Assembly: GCA_009869945.1 (NCBI GenBank)
Contig: WIXG01000032.1
Location: 300,473-364,472, forward strand
Direction: 5' to 3'
DNA: 64,000 nucleotides
Origin: Mesaphorura yosii
Taxonomy: Eukaryota > Arthropoda > Collembola > Poduromorpha > Tullbergiidae
This document shows positions 40,774-50,363 of the stretch, one piece after another. Position 1 is the stretch's first letter; the number at the start of each line of letters is the position of its first letter. A program made the translations under genes and the position numbers. The notes below the pieces were generated by a model. It was not told the origin of the DNA and did no database searches. It saw only the letters and a list, made by a program, of their open reading frames with translations.

Positions 40774-42991
40774 TTTTTGCCGTCGATAACCAGTGAACTG
40801 TGGTGCCAGACATAAAGTTTGTATACATTGACAGGAGCCGTGGTGGGAGGATCAGCGTACACTGTAGATTAATCAAATAATCTCCAGTTCAACAATTAAT
40901 GCGCTATACGGTCAATAGTAACTCGTGAATGGTGTACCAGCCCCAGCTTATCTTTAACAATGACGGCTTAACTGAAAATTTAAGCGTAGTATCAAGCAGA
41001 AGAAGTAGTGATAGTAAGGAAATGGTGTAGTAATCTAAGGTACCTAGCGCGAACGGACCATCACAACGATGTTCATGGCTCCTCCTCACACGAAGAGCAA
41101 CCTTAGAAAAAGAATTATTTAATTATTAGCAGCTTAACGTCTCATGAAGAAGAACAGTCAATCGATTTGTCCATGTTCACTTATGCGTATGCTGTCAATT
41201 GAGCAATTAATTGACACTAATTGAGGAAATCCAAGCCTGACACAACTCGTTATTTCAGTTTTATCTGTGACTTACCAGTACAATAGACGGAAAGATGATC
41301 AATCTGAGTCTGACTAGCTGCGGCACTTCAGTTTCAGGACTCAACGGCTATCGGCGCTCGAAATCACTTGAGCTCAGTATCGGACTTTAATTCTGCTAAT
41401 CATGCTCGTGCAGTAGATAAGGGTCGTGATGGAACCGAAGATAATAGCGCAGTCGGTCGGTTGCCTTTCCAGGTGACGACGACGGCAGCAAATCGTCAGT
41501 CTCGACGACAATGGTCCAATTACTCAATTAAGTATAGGAAGAAAATTATGGCAACAAGAAAATTGGGGCAGAATCGAGGCTACACGAATCTAAACTGTGT
41601 CACTGATTAATTATGAGGTGATGGAACAGAAGTCTGAAAGCTAGCGTGCGTTGATTAATTGACGGGTAAATTGAATGTGTTTTAAGTTTGGAATTAATTG
41701 ACTTTATATGCTGTGCTCACACGGTGCAGTTTGTTCGTGGGCTTTGAGTTTACTCTGCTTCTTTTACTACAACTTGCACTTGACATGTGGGCAAGTCAAA
41801 CAAGACGACGACGACGTAATAGAAACACAAGTGCGTAACGTTCATGTTTGCCTTGGAAGAGTAGAATCGAGTTGCATTTCTTGTGCGACAGGAAATGAAT
41901 GGCATGGCATGAGCTTGCAAAATAAGTGCAAATCGGACACTCGCAGGTCGCTGAATGAGCTTTATTGTCTTCCTTTGTCGAGGCAGAATCCTAAGTGAGT
42001 TATCACCTCACTTCTCAGATCAATGCCACCCATATCTGGCGGAAATTGTAAGTCAACGGCTCCTTAATGCCATTCTTCAACCCGATTTGTTCGGGAAAAT
42101 AGAAAATTGCGAGGAAAAATAGAACCTGTGATTATTTCTTGCAATGAAGACATTGAATTCAATCTTGGGCATAAATTGTAAATTAATCCTATTGATGACT
42201 AAAATATGATAAGAATAATGGGGGTAATTCGTGGTCAAGCATAAGAGGTATGATAAAAGAAGTGAAGAGAATTCCAGAAAAGTTTGAGTCTTTTCCCCGA
42301 CAGTAAAGCGCGAATGATAACCCCCGGAGTTTAATGACGGCGATGGTGTTGATTAGGAGGACCGTTGACTTTCGGGGCCGGGTCGGGTTGAGGCCGTTGA
42401 CCGGGTAAAGACACTCTGCATACTCGAAATCCATATCGAACTCCACTTTAATTTTAAAAAAGTAATTTTTAACGACGAGGATGTACTCATTCAGTTATGA
42501 GTTTTATTCCTTTTTGTGAAAAAATGTCATCGCACAGTTTTGTTGTACAAGAAGCTAAACTGCTAAATTTAAAGTTTAGTGTAGTGAGGAGAGTACAGCA
42601 GCCGATTGCACCAGACAAGGTTCCTCGTTCACAGAACTAAAAAGTACAGCACAATTAGGTAGACCAGAACTAACCAGACCAGAATTTGGTACAATAATTT
42701 CGGCAATTTACACATTTCTATCATTTCTTGGTACCTTAATACATAAGATAAGGCTATATTGTTTGTCGTTGACTTGACTCTCGACCTGATCAATTACCAA
42801 CAACCTGGATCCAATAATTAAAAGCATAGCTTCAGCCTATCCATTATTACATTATCTTAATTAGTTTTCAGTGCTTGCATTGGACCACATTGACAATCAG
42901 TGAGGAATGTGCCAATCGGAAGTCGGTTGTTGAAAGGAATGAGGAACCAGACAATGCATTGCAATGATATGAAAGATCAGTAATGGAATAC
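40774..42991. other. Intergenic region, USP32 to ERp29
   Basis: Contains the USP32 promoter at its left edge and the ERp29 3' UTR at its right edge, with a minus-strand AATAAA at about 42502-42507. A plus-strand 96-residue frame at 41708-41998 begins with a hydrophobic, signal-like stretch (ALSLLCFFYYNLHLTCG) but has no other support. Confidence 0.45.
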
Positions 42992-43837
42992 TCAAAGCTC
43001 GTCGTGTGCGAAGGACTGGAGAATGTTGAGCCGCTTTTGCAGACTCTCCTTCTTCTCGACGGAGACCTTTGTCTTTCGCAGGTTCTCCACGCGCTGAATC
43101 TCCTTGGACACAAACTCATCTCCCTTCTCCAGGATTTTCTCCATGAGTTTGACGTATGTGTTGGCGTAGTCCGTACTCTTTGGAGTCTCCAGCCCCACCT
43201 TAACGATGTCTTTGGCCTCCTGCAGCAGCTTCTCACGCTTCTCCTTGTCCCGGATCCTGATGAACTCAGCAGCGAGCTTGTCAAACTTCTCGATGCAGCC
43301 CGGCAGGCCGACGTACACACCGGTGGTTGTCTTGACCCACTGAATGATGTCGTCTGCCTTCCACTCGCCGGTGTAGGGCTCAGGATCAGAGAAACCTTTG
43401 CGGAAAAGACGGAGCTGCGGGAACTCCTTCGTCTTGATCTCGTACTTCTCAGCAAGGTCCGCATTCTCCTTCTCGCCGTAGTCCTTCACGTTCACTTCAG
43501 CAATCAGGAGATCTTGAACCCCGCGAGTGGCGTCAGCAACCTTCCCGAACTCGTCGTGTTTCTCGCCATACGGATACGCGACGTCGAACTTCACCACAGT
43601 AGCCTTGAATTTTGGAACAACCTGCAACATTTATGAAACAAAGCAATGGTAGGAATATTAATGATGCCCATTTCTTAAAAACCTACTTTCTAACTTTAAT
43701 ATTAAATAATTGTTTCTCACCTTCTCGAAGGAGTAGGTGTCAAGGGGTGTGCACCCTTTGCAGTTGATTGCCGCACCAGTTGAAACCCACATGCCAAGTG
43801 AAAGAAAGAGAATACTGAATACGTAGTTAGAAGTCAT
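42992..43837 (-). CDS. ERp29: ER protein ERp29 / Windbeutel
   Basis: Two exons in transcript order 43837-43721 and 43621-42992, giving 248 residues. A signal peptide (YVFSILFLSLGMWVSTGAA) is followed by an N-terminal thioredoxin-like b domain with CKGC near the start, FDVAYPYGEKHDEF and LLIAEVNVKDYGEKEN. The all-helical C-terminal D domain has YVGLPGCIEKFD and ends SLQKRLNIL. The tail HDEL is an ER retrieval signal. ERp29 proteins are lumenal chaperones without full PDI activity. In Drosophila, Windbeutel brings the sulfotransferase Pipe to the Golgi during dorsoventral patterning. The CxxC near the N-terminus matches the fly Windbeutel arrangement (CTGC) rather than the vertebrate protein. 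Confidence 0.95.
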
Positions 43838-44395
43838 GATGCCGCTAATTGTTTGGTTGTTTCTCGGAGTTCGTTGATCAGTTCAGAATATGATTAGAAA
43901 AAGGAGTAAATAAATGTAGGCAAGATGTAGGGCTAGATTCCTGCAGATTGAAGTGTCAATTTAAGCGTGCTAAAATGTAAGATGGATAAACTTTGGCATA
44001 AATAGATATAGTGCCTACCAAAAATTGTTGTCCCAACTGGAAATCTCCAGAACAGCTTGAAGCAGCTGCTGTTCACCACAATCACATACACGATCTATAA
44101 AGTAAGACTCGAGTTACTTAATTTCGGCACTAATTCGGTTTCGGCCAACATTGTGCAAAGACAAGCCGACCCGGCGATCGTCGAACTTGGACTTACCTTG
44201 CCACGTGCCTTGTTAGCAGTTGGACAGAAGTCAGTGGAGAGTTTGTACTGGTTAATATTCACACTTAACATGAAGCCAGAGGACTATGATCGGAGGTTGA
44301 TTCTATTCAAATAATTTATACTAATCTACGAGGGTGGGTGAATATTCGAGAACGACACAAGTGTGGATTACAATTTACTCGGTTTGAGTAGCTGC

Positions 44396-44661
44396 CTACT
44401 TTAATTTCTGTCGATGCGGCGCGATTTCATTGGATTTCTCGATTGGCACTGGGACAATCCTACGACCGGAGCCCGGCTGCGTGTTGTAATCGCACTGGTA
44501 ATCGACTGCAATGGTATTAATGTTGTGTTAACTCTCTTTATGCTGCTAAGCAAATTTTTACTGTTGTGAGTCTGGCTCTGTGGTTTCTCGGAGATTCGTG
44601 TGACACAAACAAGAACCCTGAAACCAGAGAACGAGTTGGATAGGCTCTGTGCAATGTTCAT
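44396..44661 (-). CDS. Possible small unrecognised protein
   Basis: Two candidate exons in transcript order 44661-44562 and 44505-44396 join in phase to a 69-residue product. It starts MNIAQSLSNSFSGFR and ends NEIAPHRQKLK, with the second exon reading DYQCDYNTQPGSGRRIVPVP. The peptide looks coding rather than random, but the donor (GTAAAA) is weak and no family is recognised. It could be the end of a longer gene with exons near 44710. Confidence 0.28.
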
Positions 44662-45302
44662 GAACCGAGCTAGCAAGGAACCCTGAAAATTGGTCCAAGG
44701 TGAGATTCTTACCCGTGCCGAATCCTGGATACCAGCCCGGCGATTCGATAAATTATCGATTGGAAATGTCAGGGGTCAGTAATCAGAATAGAATCACAAG
44801 TACAAAGAGAAAAGGTGACAGGAATGTCAAGGCTGTTCTGCTCACATTATCTCATAATGAACAATCTGGAGATCAAAATATCATTACTGGACATGGAGGC
44901 TTAACTTTCTCTTCCTGCGGAAGCTTCACATTTTCCTGTCTTTTTCTTGTCGCTTTCAGAGAACTGACATTTCCATCATTTCCATGGGGATGAAAGCGAA
45001 TGTTTTTTTTCCAGAATCCTTCCATGCATTAAAAGTAAGACCTAATGACATGAATTACAATCCGATTGTGTGAGTGAATCAAAGCAAGTTATACAAGCAG
45101 CTTGTAAATCGATAAAAAGGGGAAACTAGAATTGAAAAAACAGAGCAAAGAAGCAGGCGAATCCCTCATCCAAGTTCGTGTATTCACATTCACGGAGTGG
45201 CAGATTGTTTCATTTCATTCTTCCGAATCTCGATGAGTCCTAAATACTACGTTAATTGTGCCAAATTGCAAGGATCGGGAGTCGTCTGACATCCGACAAG
45301 TT

Positions 45303-46087
45303 ATGGTAAGAAGCAAAAATCACTACATTGGAGATTCCGGTTCTGACGTTAATTTGCCATCTTCTGGTGCTTGCCTCCACAATCAGGCTTATCACTCGCA
45401 GCATTTGCACCCAAAGCGGTTGGTCGGGAACATGGCCATCCTGCCACTACGCACTCAAGTCCGTGGTCCCTCGGAGCTCACTTCCGAGACTGACATCATT
45501 GACGAAGCGCTCTACTATTTCAAAGCCAACGTTTTCTTCCGCACTTACGAGATTCGGGTACGTTGGCGTAACCACTTTTCCAGGTGCTGCACAAGTTGCT
45601 TGTTGCTTGCCAATTCTGATTCTGTATTGTATGCAGAGTGAAAGCGACCGGCTCCTGATTTACGTCACGCTGTATATAAGTGAATGTCTCAAGAAACTAG
45701 CCAAATGCACAAACAAAGCTGCCGGTTTGACGGAAATGTACAACCTCGCGATCAGCAAGTGGGATATTCCTGGCGACCCTGGATTCATACTCAACAACGT
45801 GTACGCCAAGCCGGCTACGCCACAAGACGCAGGTAAATTAACTGCTTTACACTTACTTAATCGACTGCTGCTATGCTCGAGTAAAATCTGGTGGCTATGA
45901 GGCTTGGCTAATTAGCAATGTGATTCCAGAATTCCTTCGCCTTTATCTGCAGCAGTTGAGGCAGGAATGCGGTCTGCGTGTCTGTGAGAAGGTGTTTGCG
46001 ACAGAAGACGGCAGGCCCTCGAAATGGTGGCTCTGCTTCTTGAAGAGAAAATTCATGGACAAGTCACTCTCAGGCCAAGGGCAGTGA
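45303..46087 (+). CDS. Arpc3: Arp2/3 complex subunit 3 (p21-Arc)
   Basis: Four coding exons: 45303-45305, 45387-45557, 45637-45832, 45930-46087, giving 175 residues (human 178). Exon 1 carries only the ATG, immediately followed by GTAAGA. Exon 2 gives [20 protein letters not shown] and [16 protein letters not shown]. Exon 3 gives [16 protein letters not shown] and NNVYAKPA, and exon 4 [22 protein letters not shown] and a closing KSLSGQGQ. All are diagnostic of ARPC3. It is a structural subunit of the Arp2/3 complex that nucleates branched actin filaments in the cytoplasm. AATAAA overlaps the stop codon (TGAATAAA). Confidence 0.95.
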
Positions 46088-46092
46088 ATAAA
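46087..46092 (+). promoter_or_regulatory. Poly(A) signal overlapping the ARPC3 stop codon
   Basis: The gene ends CAG TGA ATAAA, so the last base of the stop codon is the first of AATAAA. Confidence 0.5.
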
Positions 46093-47328
46093 TTGAGGAA
46101 CTGGACAAATTATAGATTCAAGACTGGACTTTATATACAGACTGATATAAATTTGTTTTCAACATACTAGTAAACTAGTGGTACACAGGTGTAGGAAAGG
46201 CAACGGCGTATTACAATACTTCATAGATTGCACCTGTTTGTAGATGCCAATAAGAACGACGCCAGTAGCAATCACCGTCAAAGTGGGCACAGATCTTCTC
46301 CACCACCTGGGGAAACAGAATCAGAGTTACGGAAATAGAATGGAATGGACGAGCATTGAATATACTGGAAACTTGAAGACTAACCATTAAGAAGCCTTTC
46401 GTACTTCTTGCGTCTCTCTTCTTTTTCCCTAACCCTTCGAAGAAACCTCTTCATATCTGACTTCTTTCTCTCGCATTCTTTTCCTCCGAAAGCGCCTCTA
46501 TTCGGTTTCGAGTTCTTCATCATTACTCGTTAGAGTTGGAGCTTCGACCGGGATAGCTGGCTCTTCATCGATTTCAATGATTCTCTCTGCGTTAAATCTC
46601 AGTCGTCTTGGTCCAGAAAACAATGAGCTACGACGGCTCCATCAGCTCGCTCAAATCCATTCTTATATGCAATTTTCTTTCCTGTATGAGAAGGTCAGAG
46701 CATGAATTTTTGTTACTGATAATTGGCAGGAAAGCAGACTAATTATAGCTGACACTGACAAACCAAACTGATCAGATGACAACTAACACGAACCTCACTT
46801 GTTACTGCCACTAATGAACTTTATTAAACAATAAATACGACCTTAATGAAGTTAACAGTTATTCTAGATTAACGTATGAGGAATGTAGTCGCTAATTCGT
46901 AACCGAATTCCACTACTTCGAAAAAGATGTAGCTTGAAAGCTCAGTCACATTTAAAGGACTAACCAAGGAAAGAAAACGCATCGATATTCTACGGAAATG
47001 AGACACACGTCGAAGTCCAAGAAGGAATCTGAATTTTTTGCTTAATACTATCGAATTGAATAGAGTAAACTAACACAGGAGCAGCTGAAAGCGATGCCCA
47101 GCATTGCAGAGCCACGGAATCCAGTGCAGCATAGCAATTAAGTCCATCGTCGATAAAATCTGTAAGAGAGAATGTCTGTAAGACGGTGATGCATTTAATT
47201 TAAGAAAAATACGTCACGAAATGTGAGACTAAACTACTCGTAAGAGACGTACCAGAATGTAACAGCAACGGTTGTCATTAGTCATTATCAGTGGTCCAGC
47301 GGCAATTCCCGTTCCGAGGAAACGCCTG
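46093..47328. other. Region with weak, unresolved coding signals
   Basis: Minus-strand segments look partly coding. One at about 46510-46400 reads KECERKKSDMKRFLRRVREKE. Another after an acceptor near 46317 reads VVEKICAHFDGDCYW in one frame or VPTLTVIATGVVLIGIYKQ, a membrane-like stretch, in another. A third near 46605-46510 reads ERIIEIDEEPAIPVEAPTL. Stops interrupt every single frame and I could not join them into one convincing gene. It may be a real multi-exon gene, a decayed one, or chance. Confidence 0.22.
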
Positions 47329-47988
47329 CTAACGACGCATGCCTCCGTTGGAGCCGGAGCTGAGGGACACGGCAGGTAAAACAGGAAGCAACTCTTCAAC
47401 GACGAAGACGGGGTGTTGTCTTTCGAGAAATTGTTGACGTGCCAGATCATTGATTACCTGCACGTGTGCGTGTTCGGGGTGTTGAGCAAGATTTTGCAAC
47501 CCCCTAATGATTCTGGCCTTACGGTAGGAAGAACTGAGTCGGACACGAACTGGTCGAGGCTCGCTGCGTGTGGCGACGCCAAAACGGTCAAAGAAGCAGG
47601 TTCGAAAGGCAGTCTCGTCGCAGGTCTGCAAGATTTCGTTGGCAGTCTCTTCGTCCAGGTCTCTGGCTCCAGTCTCAGGCACCCCCAGCATGACGTTGGC
47701 CCGCTTCTCTCGACGCAGCTCTGCCTCCTCGTAGTGGTCAGTGATCTCGCTTCTGATGCTGCTTCGGATCCCGCGTCGCAGTTGTTGATGGGCAAAGACG
47801 AGGATGCACAGGTCATGAAACATGCCAGCCACTTGGGCCTTCAGCGCCTCAACGCGAGCCCACTCGAACCTCAGACGATTGTAGTGCTCCAGAAGATCGG
47901 CGGTGGCTTTGCAGATGAAGATGGCGAGAATAACCGTCAGCAGGAGGACGAGAACGCTAACGAAAAGAAGAATCATCAAGGCCTGCAT
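47329..47988 (-). CDS. Membrane-anchored protein with LINE ORF1p-like domain
   Basis: Single exon, 219 residues from the first ATG (47988); the frame is open further upstream without an ATG. An N-terminal hydrophobic segment (residues 4-27, ALMILLFVSVLVLLLTVILA) predicts a signal anchor. A helical, charged stretch follows to about residue 93. Residues 96-105 (RANVMLGVPE), 136-162 (FGVAT..EPRPVRVRLSSSYRKARIIR) and 180-191 (NDLARQQFLERQ) follow the order and spacing of the RRM-like and C-terminal parts of LINE ORF1 proteins: N-V-x-x-x-G-x-P-E, then RPRPhxVxh with a Ser run, then DLTxxQxxER. No reverse transcriptase or endonuclease sequence is nearby. Either a captured ORF1 fragment or a domesticated gene; the family match is by pattern, not by search. 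Confidence 0.6.
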   Translation of the reverse strand: MQALMILLFVSVLVLLLTVILAIFICKATADLLEHYNRLRFEWARVEALKAQVAGMFHDLCILVFAHQQLRRGIRSSIRSEITDHYEEAELRREKRANVMLGVPETGARDLDEETANEILQTCDETAFRTCFFDRFGVATRSEPRPVRVRLSSSYRKARIIRGLQNLAQHPEHAHVQVINDLARQQFLERQHPVFVVEELLPVLPAVSLSSGSNGGMRR

Positions 47989-48621
47989 TGTCGAAATCGC
48001 AGGCTCGGCCTGGTCAAATCGCGAGCTGGGGCTCCAATCACACGAACAAAAGTCCACAAATCGAAATTAAATTGTGATCAGAATTAAAATTCAGTCAAGC
48101 AAGTAAAATATTAAGAAGGATTCTGTTGCCAGTTCCTAGGAAAAGAGTTGTTCTCTCCCGAATGAGATCGTGTGAATGAATGGATGAGCGAACGAAATTC
48201 CTTCAAGAAATTACAGCCCAGGTAGCATGGACAAGAAGAGTGATTGCCAGGAACAAGACGACGACACTTCACAAAAGATTAAGGACATCGTATGCAGATG
48301 GACAGGTTTAGATTAGAATGGCAATGAATTGTCTGAGCTCAAATTAATTCTTATACTATTCAAATCTAATTCCATGACAAAATTCAGAGACAGAATCAAG
48401 CAGAGAAACGGACAGACAAAAGAAGTATTCTATTTTTAAGCATTAGACTCCATGACGTAATTAAATATAATTTTGAATTTGAATATCGGAATAATGTTTA
48501 CTGTTTTTTTAACTTTAAGGTTCTCTAAATATAATTTTTCTCTTTCTAATTCGCTTTGTGTTTCGCTGCTGATTTCTTGACTTGGTTTCTACGGCACGGC
48601 GACGACGGTGACTAATAATGT
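47989..48621. other. Intergenic region, LINE-like gene to aldolase
   Basis: AT-rich, no gene seen. It should contain the promoter of the ORF1p-like gene and the 3' UTR of the distal aldolase isoform, both on the minus strand. No canonical minus-strand AATAAA was found after the distal aldolase stop. Confidence 0.45.
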
Positions 48622-48717
48622 TTAGTACTTGTGATCCTTGACGAAGAGATCTGCAGAAGCTGCAAACCCCACACAAGTACCCGGCACGTACTTTCCCACG
48701 GCGGCTTGGCTGTTGGC
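48622..48717 (-). CDS. Ald: Alternative last exon of aldolase (distal)
   Basis: A 96-base exon preceded by an acceptor (CCACAG) that fits the same phase as the proximal last exon. It encodes ANSQAAVGKYVPGTCVGFAA...DLFVKDHKY, a full aldolase C-terminus with the terminal Tyr. It has exactly the same length as the proximal exon at 48941-49036 ([13 protein letters not shown]...). Splicing from the exon ending at 49188 to this one gives a second isoform of the same size. Drosophila aldolase also uses alternative last exons. Alternative possibility: an unused duplicate exon; intact frame and acceptor argue against this. Confidence 0.87.
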   Translation of the reverse strand, partial: ANSQAAVGKYVPGTCVGFAASADLFVKDHKY

Positions 48718-48940
48718 CTGTGGAATCAGTCAGAAGATATTTGCATCAGTGCATCACACAGGCTTATCAGGCCAAAATGGAAGCAACGCAACAGTCAGAT
48801 AGCGCCATTCAAGCGTATTCACAGCAGTGAGCTCAGAGTTAAAGAGGGTTTAGGCAAACAAAGCAGCAAACATTTTAAAGTCCACGAACCAAATTGAATA
48901 AAACGCAAATAAACTTGAGGAATGTTGGTTTGGTTGAATT

Positions 48941-50363
48941 TTAGTAACTGTGCGCCTGCACGAAATTGCTCTTTGAAGCTGCGAGGCTCGTAATGCTACC
49001 AGCCTTGTACTTGCCAAGTGCAGCTAATCCATTGGCCTACACAACAAACACTCGGTTTAAATAAGTTTAAGTGAAATAATTATAAAAAATAAAGAATGTG
49101 GCAACAAAGGGAGATCACATTAAATTAAATATTAAATCATTCACATCACACAATGCACACTACACAGAATAAGAAAAGTCGCCATACCGTCGCCCGCTTT
49201 TGCAGCTCCTCCTGCCCAGCCTTGACGTTCTCGTCTTTGCCTCCCCACGCTCTCAAGACAGACGCCTGTAGGAAACAAGCAAAGTTAGAAGAGTCAGAGA
49301 CGGTTCTTTATCAAGTGTGTATTAAGGATGCTCAGATAAGCTTTACGTGCCTGAAGTGCGCGTCCGTAGCTGAAGGTCAATGCCCACGGTTTTTTGCCCG
49401 GATATTGATTGATGGCGTTCAGGTGCACGGAGGCCTCCTCCTCTGACTGTCCTCCGGAGAGGAAGGTGACGCCTGGAACTGCAGCGGGGAGAGTGCGCTG
49501 CAGAGCCGTGACTGTGGCCTTGGCTACCTGTTCCGGTGTGAACTTAGTGGGACACGATTGTCCAGCGGTGACCATATTTGGCTTCAAGAGCGTCCCCTCC
49601 AGAAAGACGTGATGATCGTTCAGTGCCTTGTACACGAAAGCGAGCACAGTCTCGGTGACCTTTTGTGCTCGGTCCAGATCGTGATCCCCGTCGGGCAGCA
49701 CCTCCGGCTCAACGATTGGCACGAGTCCATTCTGCTGACAGATGGACGCATAGCGAGCCAGCACGTTGGCGTTCTCCAGCATCGCCTGGTAGGAGGGCGT
49801 GTTCTTCCCGATCTTGAGCACGCAGCGCCACTTGGCGAACTGGCACCCGTCCTTCTTGTACTGAGCACAGCGCTTGTCCAGGTCGTCCAGACCCTGAGTG
49901 GTGCCCTCACCCTCAGAACCCATCAGGTTCACGACTCCAGCGTCCACTTTGATGCCCGGAAGAATTCCGCGGTCCTGGATCAGCTTCACGAACGGAGTTC
50001 CGTCGTCCGCCTTTTGGTAGAGCGTCTCGTGGAAGAGAATCACCCCAGAAATTTTTTCGCCGATTGACTTGTCGCATGTGAAGAGTAACTGAAATACGAA
50101 GTCACCAACCACCAAGCTCAGAAATTGCTCAAACACAATCTGAGCGATATCTCCACCTCGGTCGGATGTTGGTTTCTTACCTGACGATAACGCCTTCGAT
50201 TGTCCTCGGTGTTCTCGACTCCGATGTCCTGGAGACGCTTGCCCATCGTGCCGACGGACTCGTCGGCGGCCAGAATGCCCTTGCCCGGAGCCACGATGGC
50301 GTTGGCAATCTTGATCAGCTCCTCTTGGAGCGCAGGTGAAGGGTAGTTGAAGTAAGTAGTCAT
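48941..50363 (-). CDS. Ald: Fructose-bisphosphate aldolase, class I (proximal last exon)
   Basis: Exons in transcript order 50363-50181, 50088-49351, 49265-49188, 49036-48941, giving 364 residues. It begins [20 protein letters not shown]. Conserved segments include [72 protein letters not shown], the Schiff-base Lys in [24 protein letters not shown] and [14 protein letters not shown]. The C-terminus ends in the Tyr required for substrate turnover (FVQAHSY). It cleaves fructose-1,6-bisphosphate in glycolysis in the cytosol. The intron after CTTCAG starts GCACGT: no GT donor keeps the conserved [12 protein letters not shown] join, so this is a GC-AG intron. A 5' UTR intron ends at about 50374, just before the start codon. 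Confidence 0.97.

Noticed and set aside
41708-41998. 96-codon plus-strand frame with a signal-like start
   Set aside because: Only the hydrophobic N-terminus is suggestive; no cysteine pattern, splice support or poly(A) signal, so not listed as a gene.
42868-43636. Long frames on both strands over ERp29
   Set aside because: They are shifted or antisense readings of the ERp29 exon, which has a signal peptide, thioredoxin-like motifs and HDEL.
46570-46690. In-frame TGA near 46616 or 46638 as a selenocysteine codon, given the nearby tRNA-Sec
   Set aside because: The flanking peptide does not resemble any selenoprotein and no SECIS-like hairpin was recognised.
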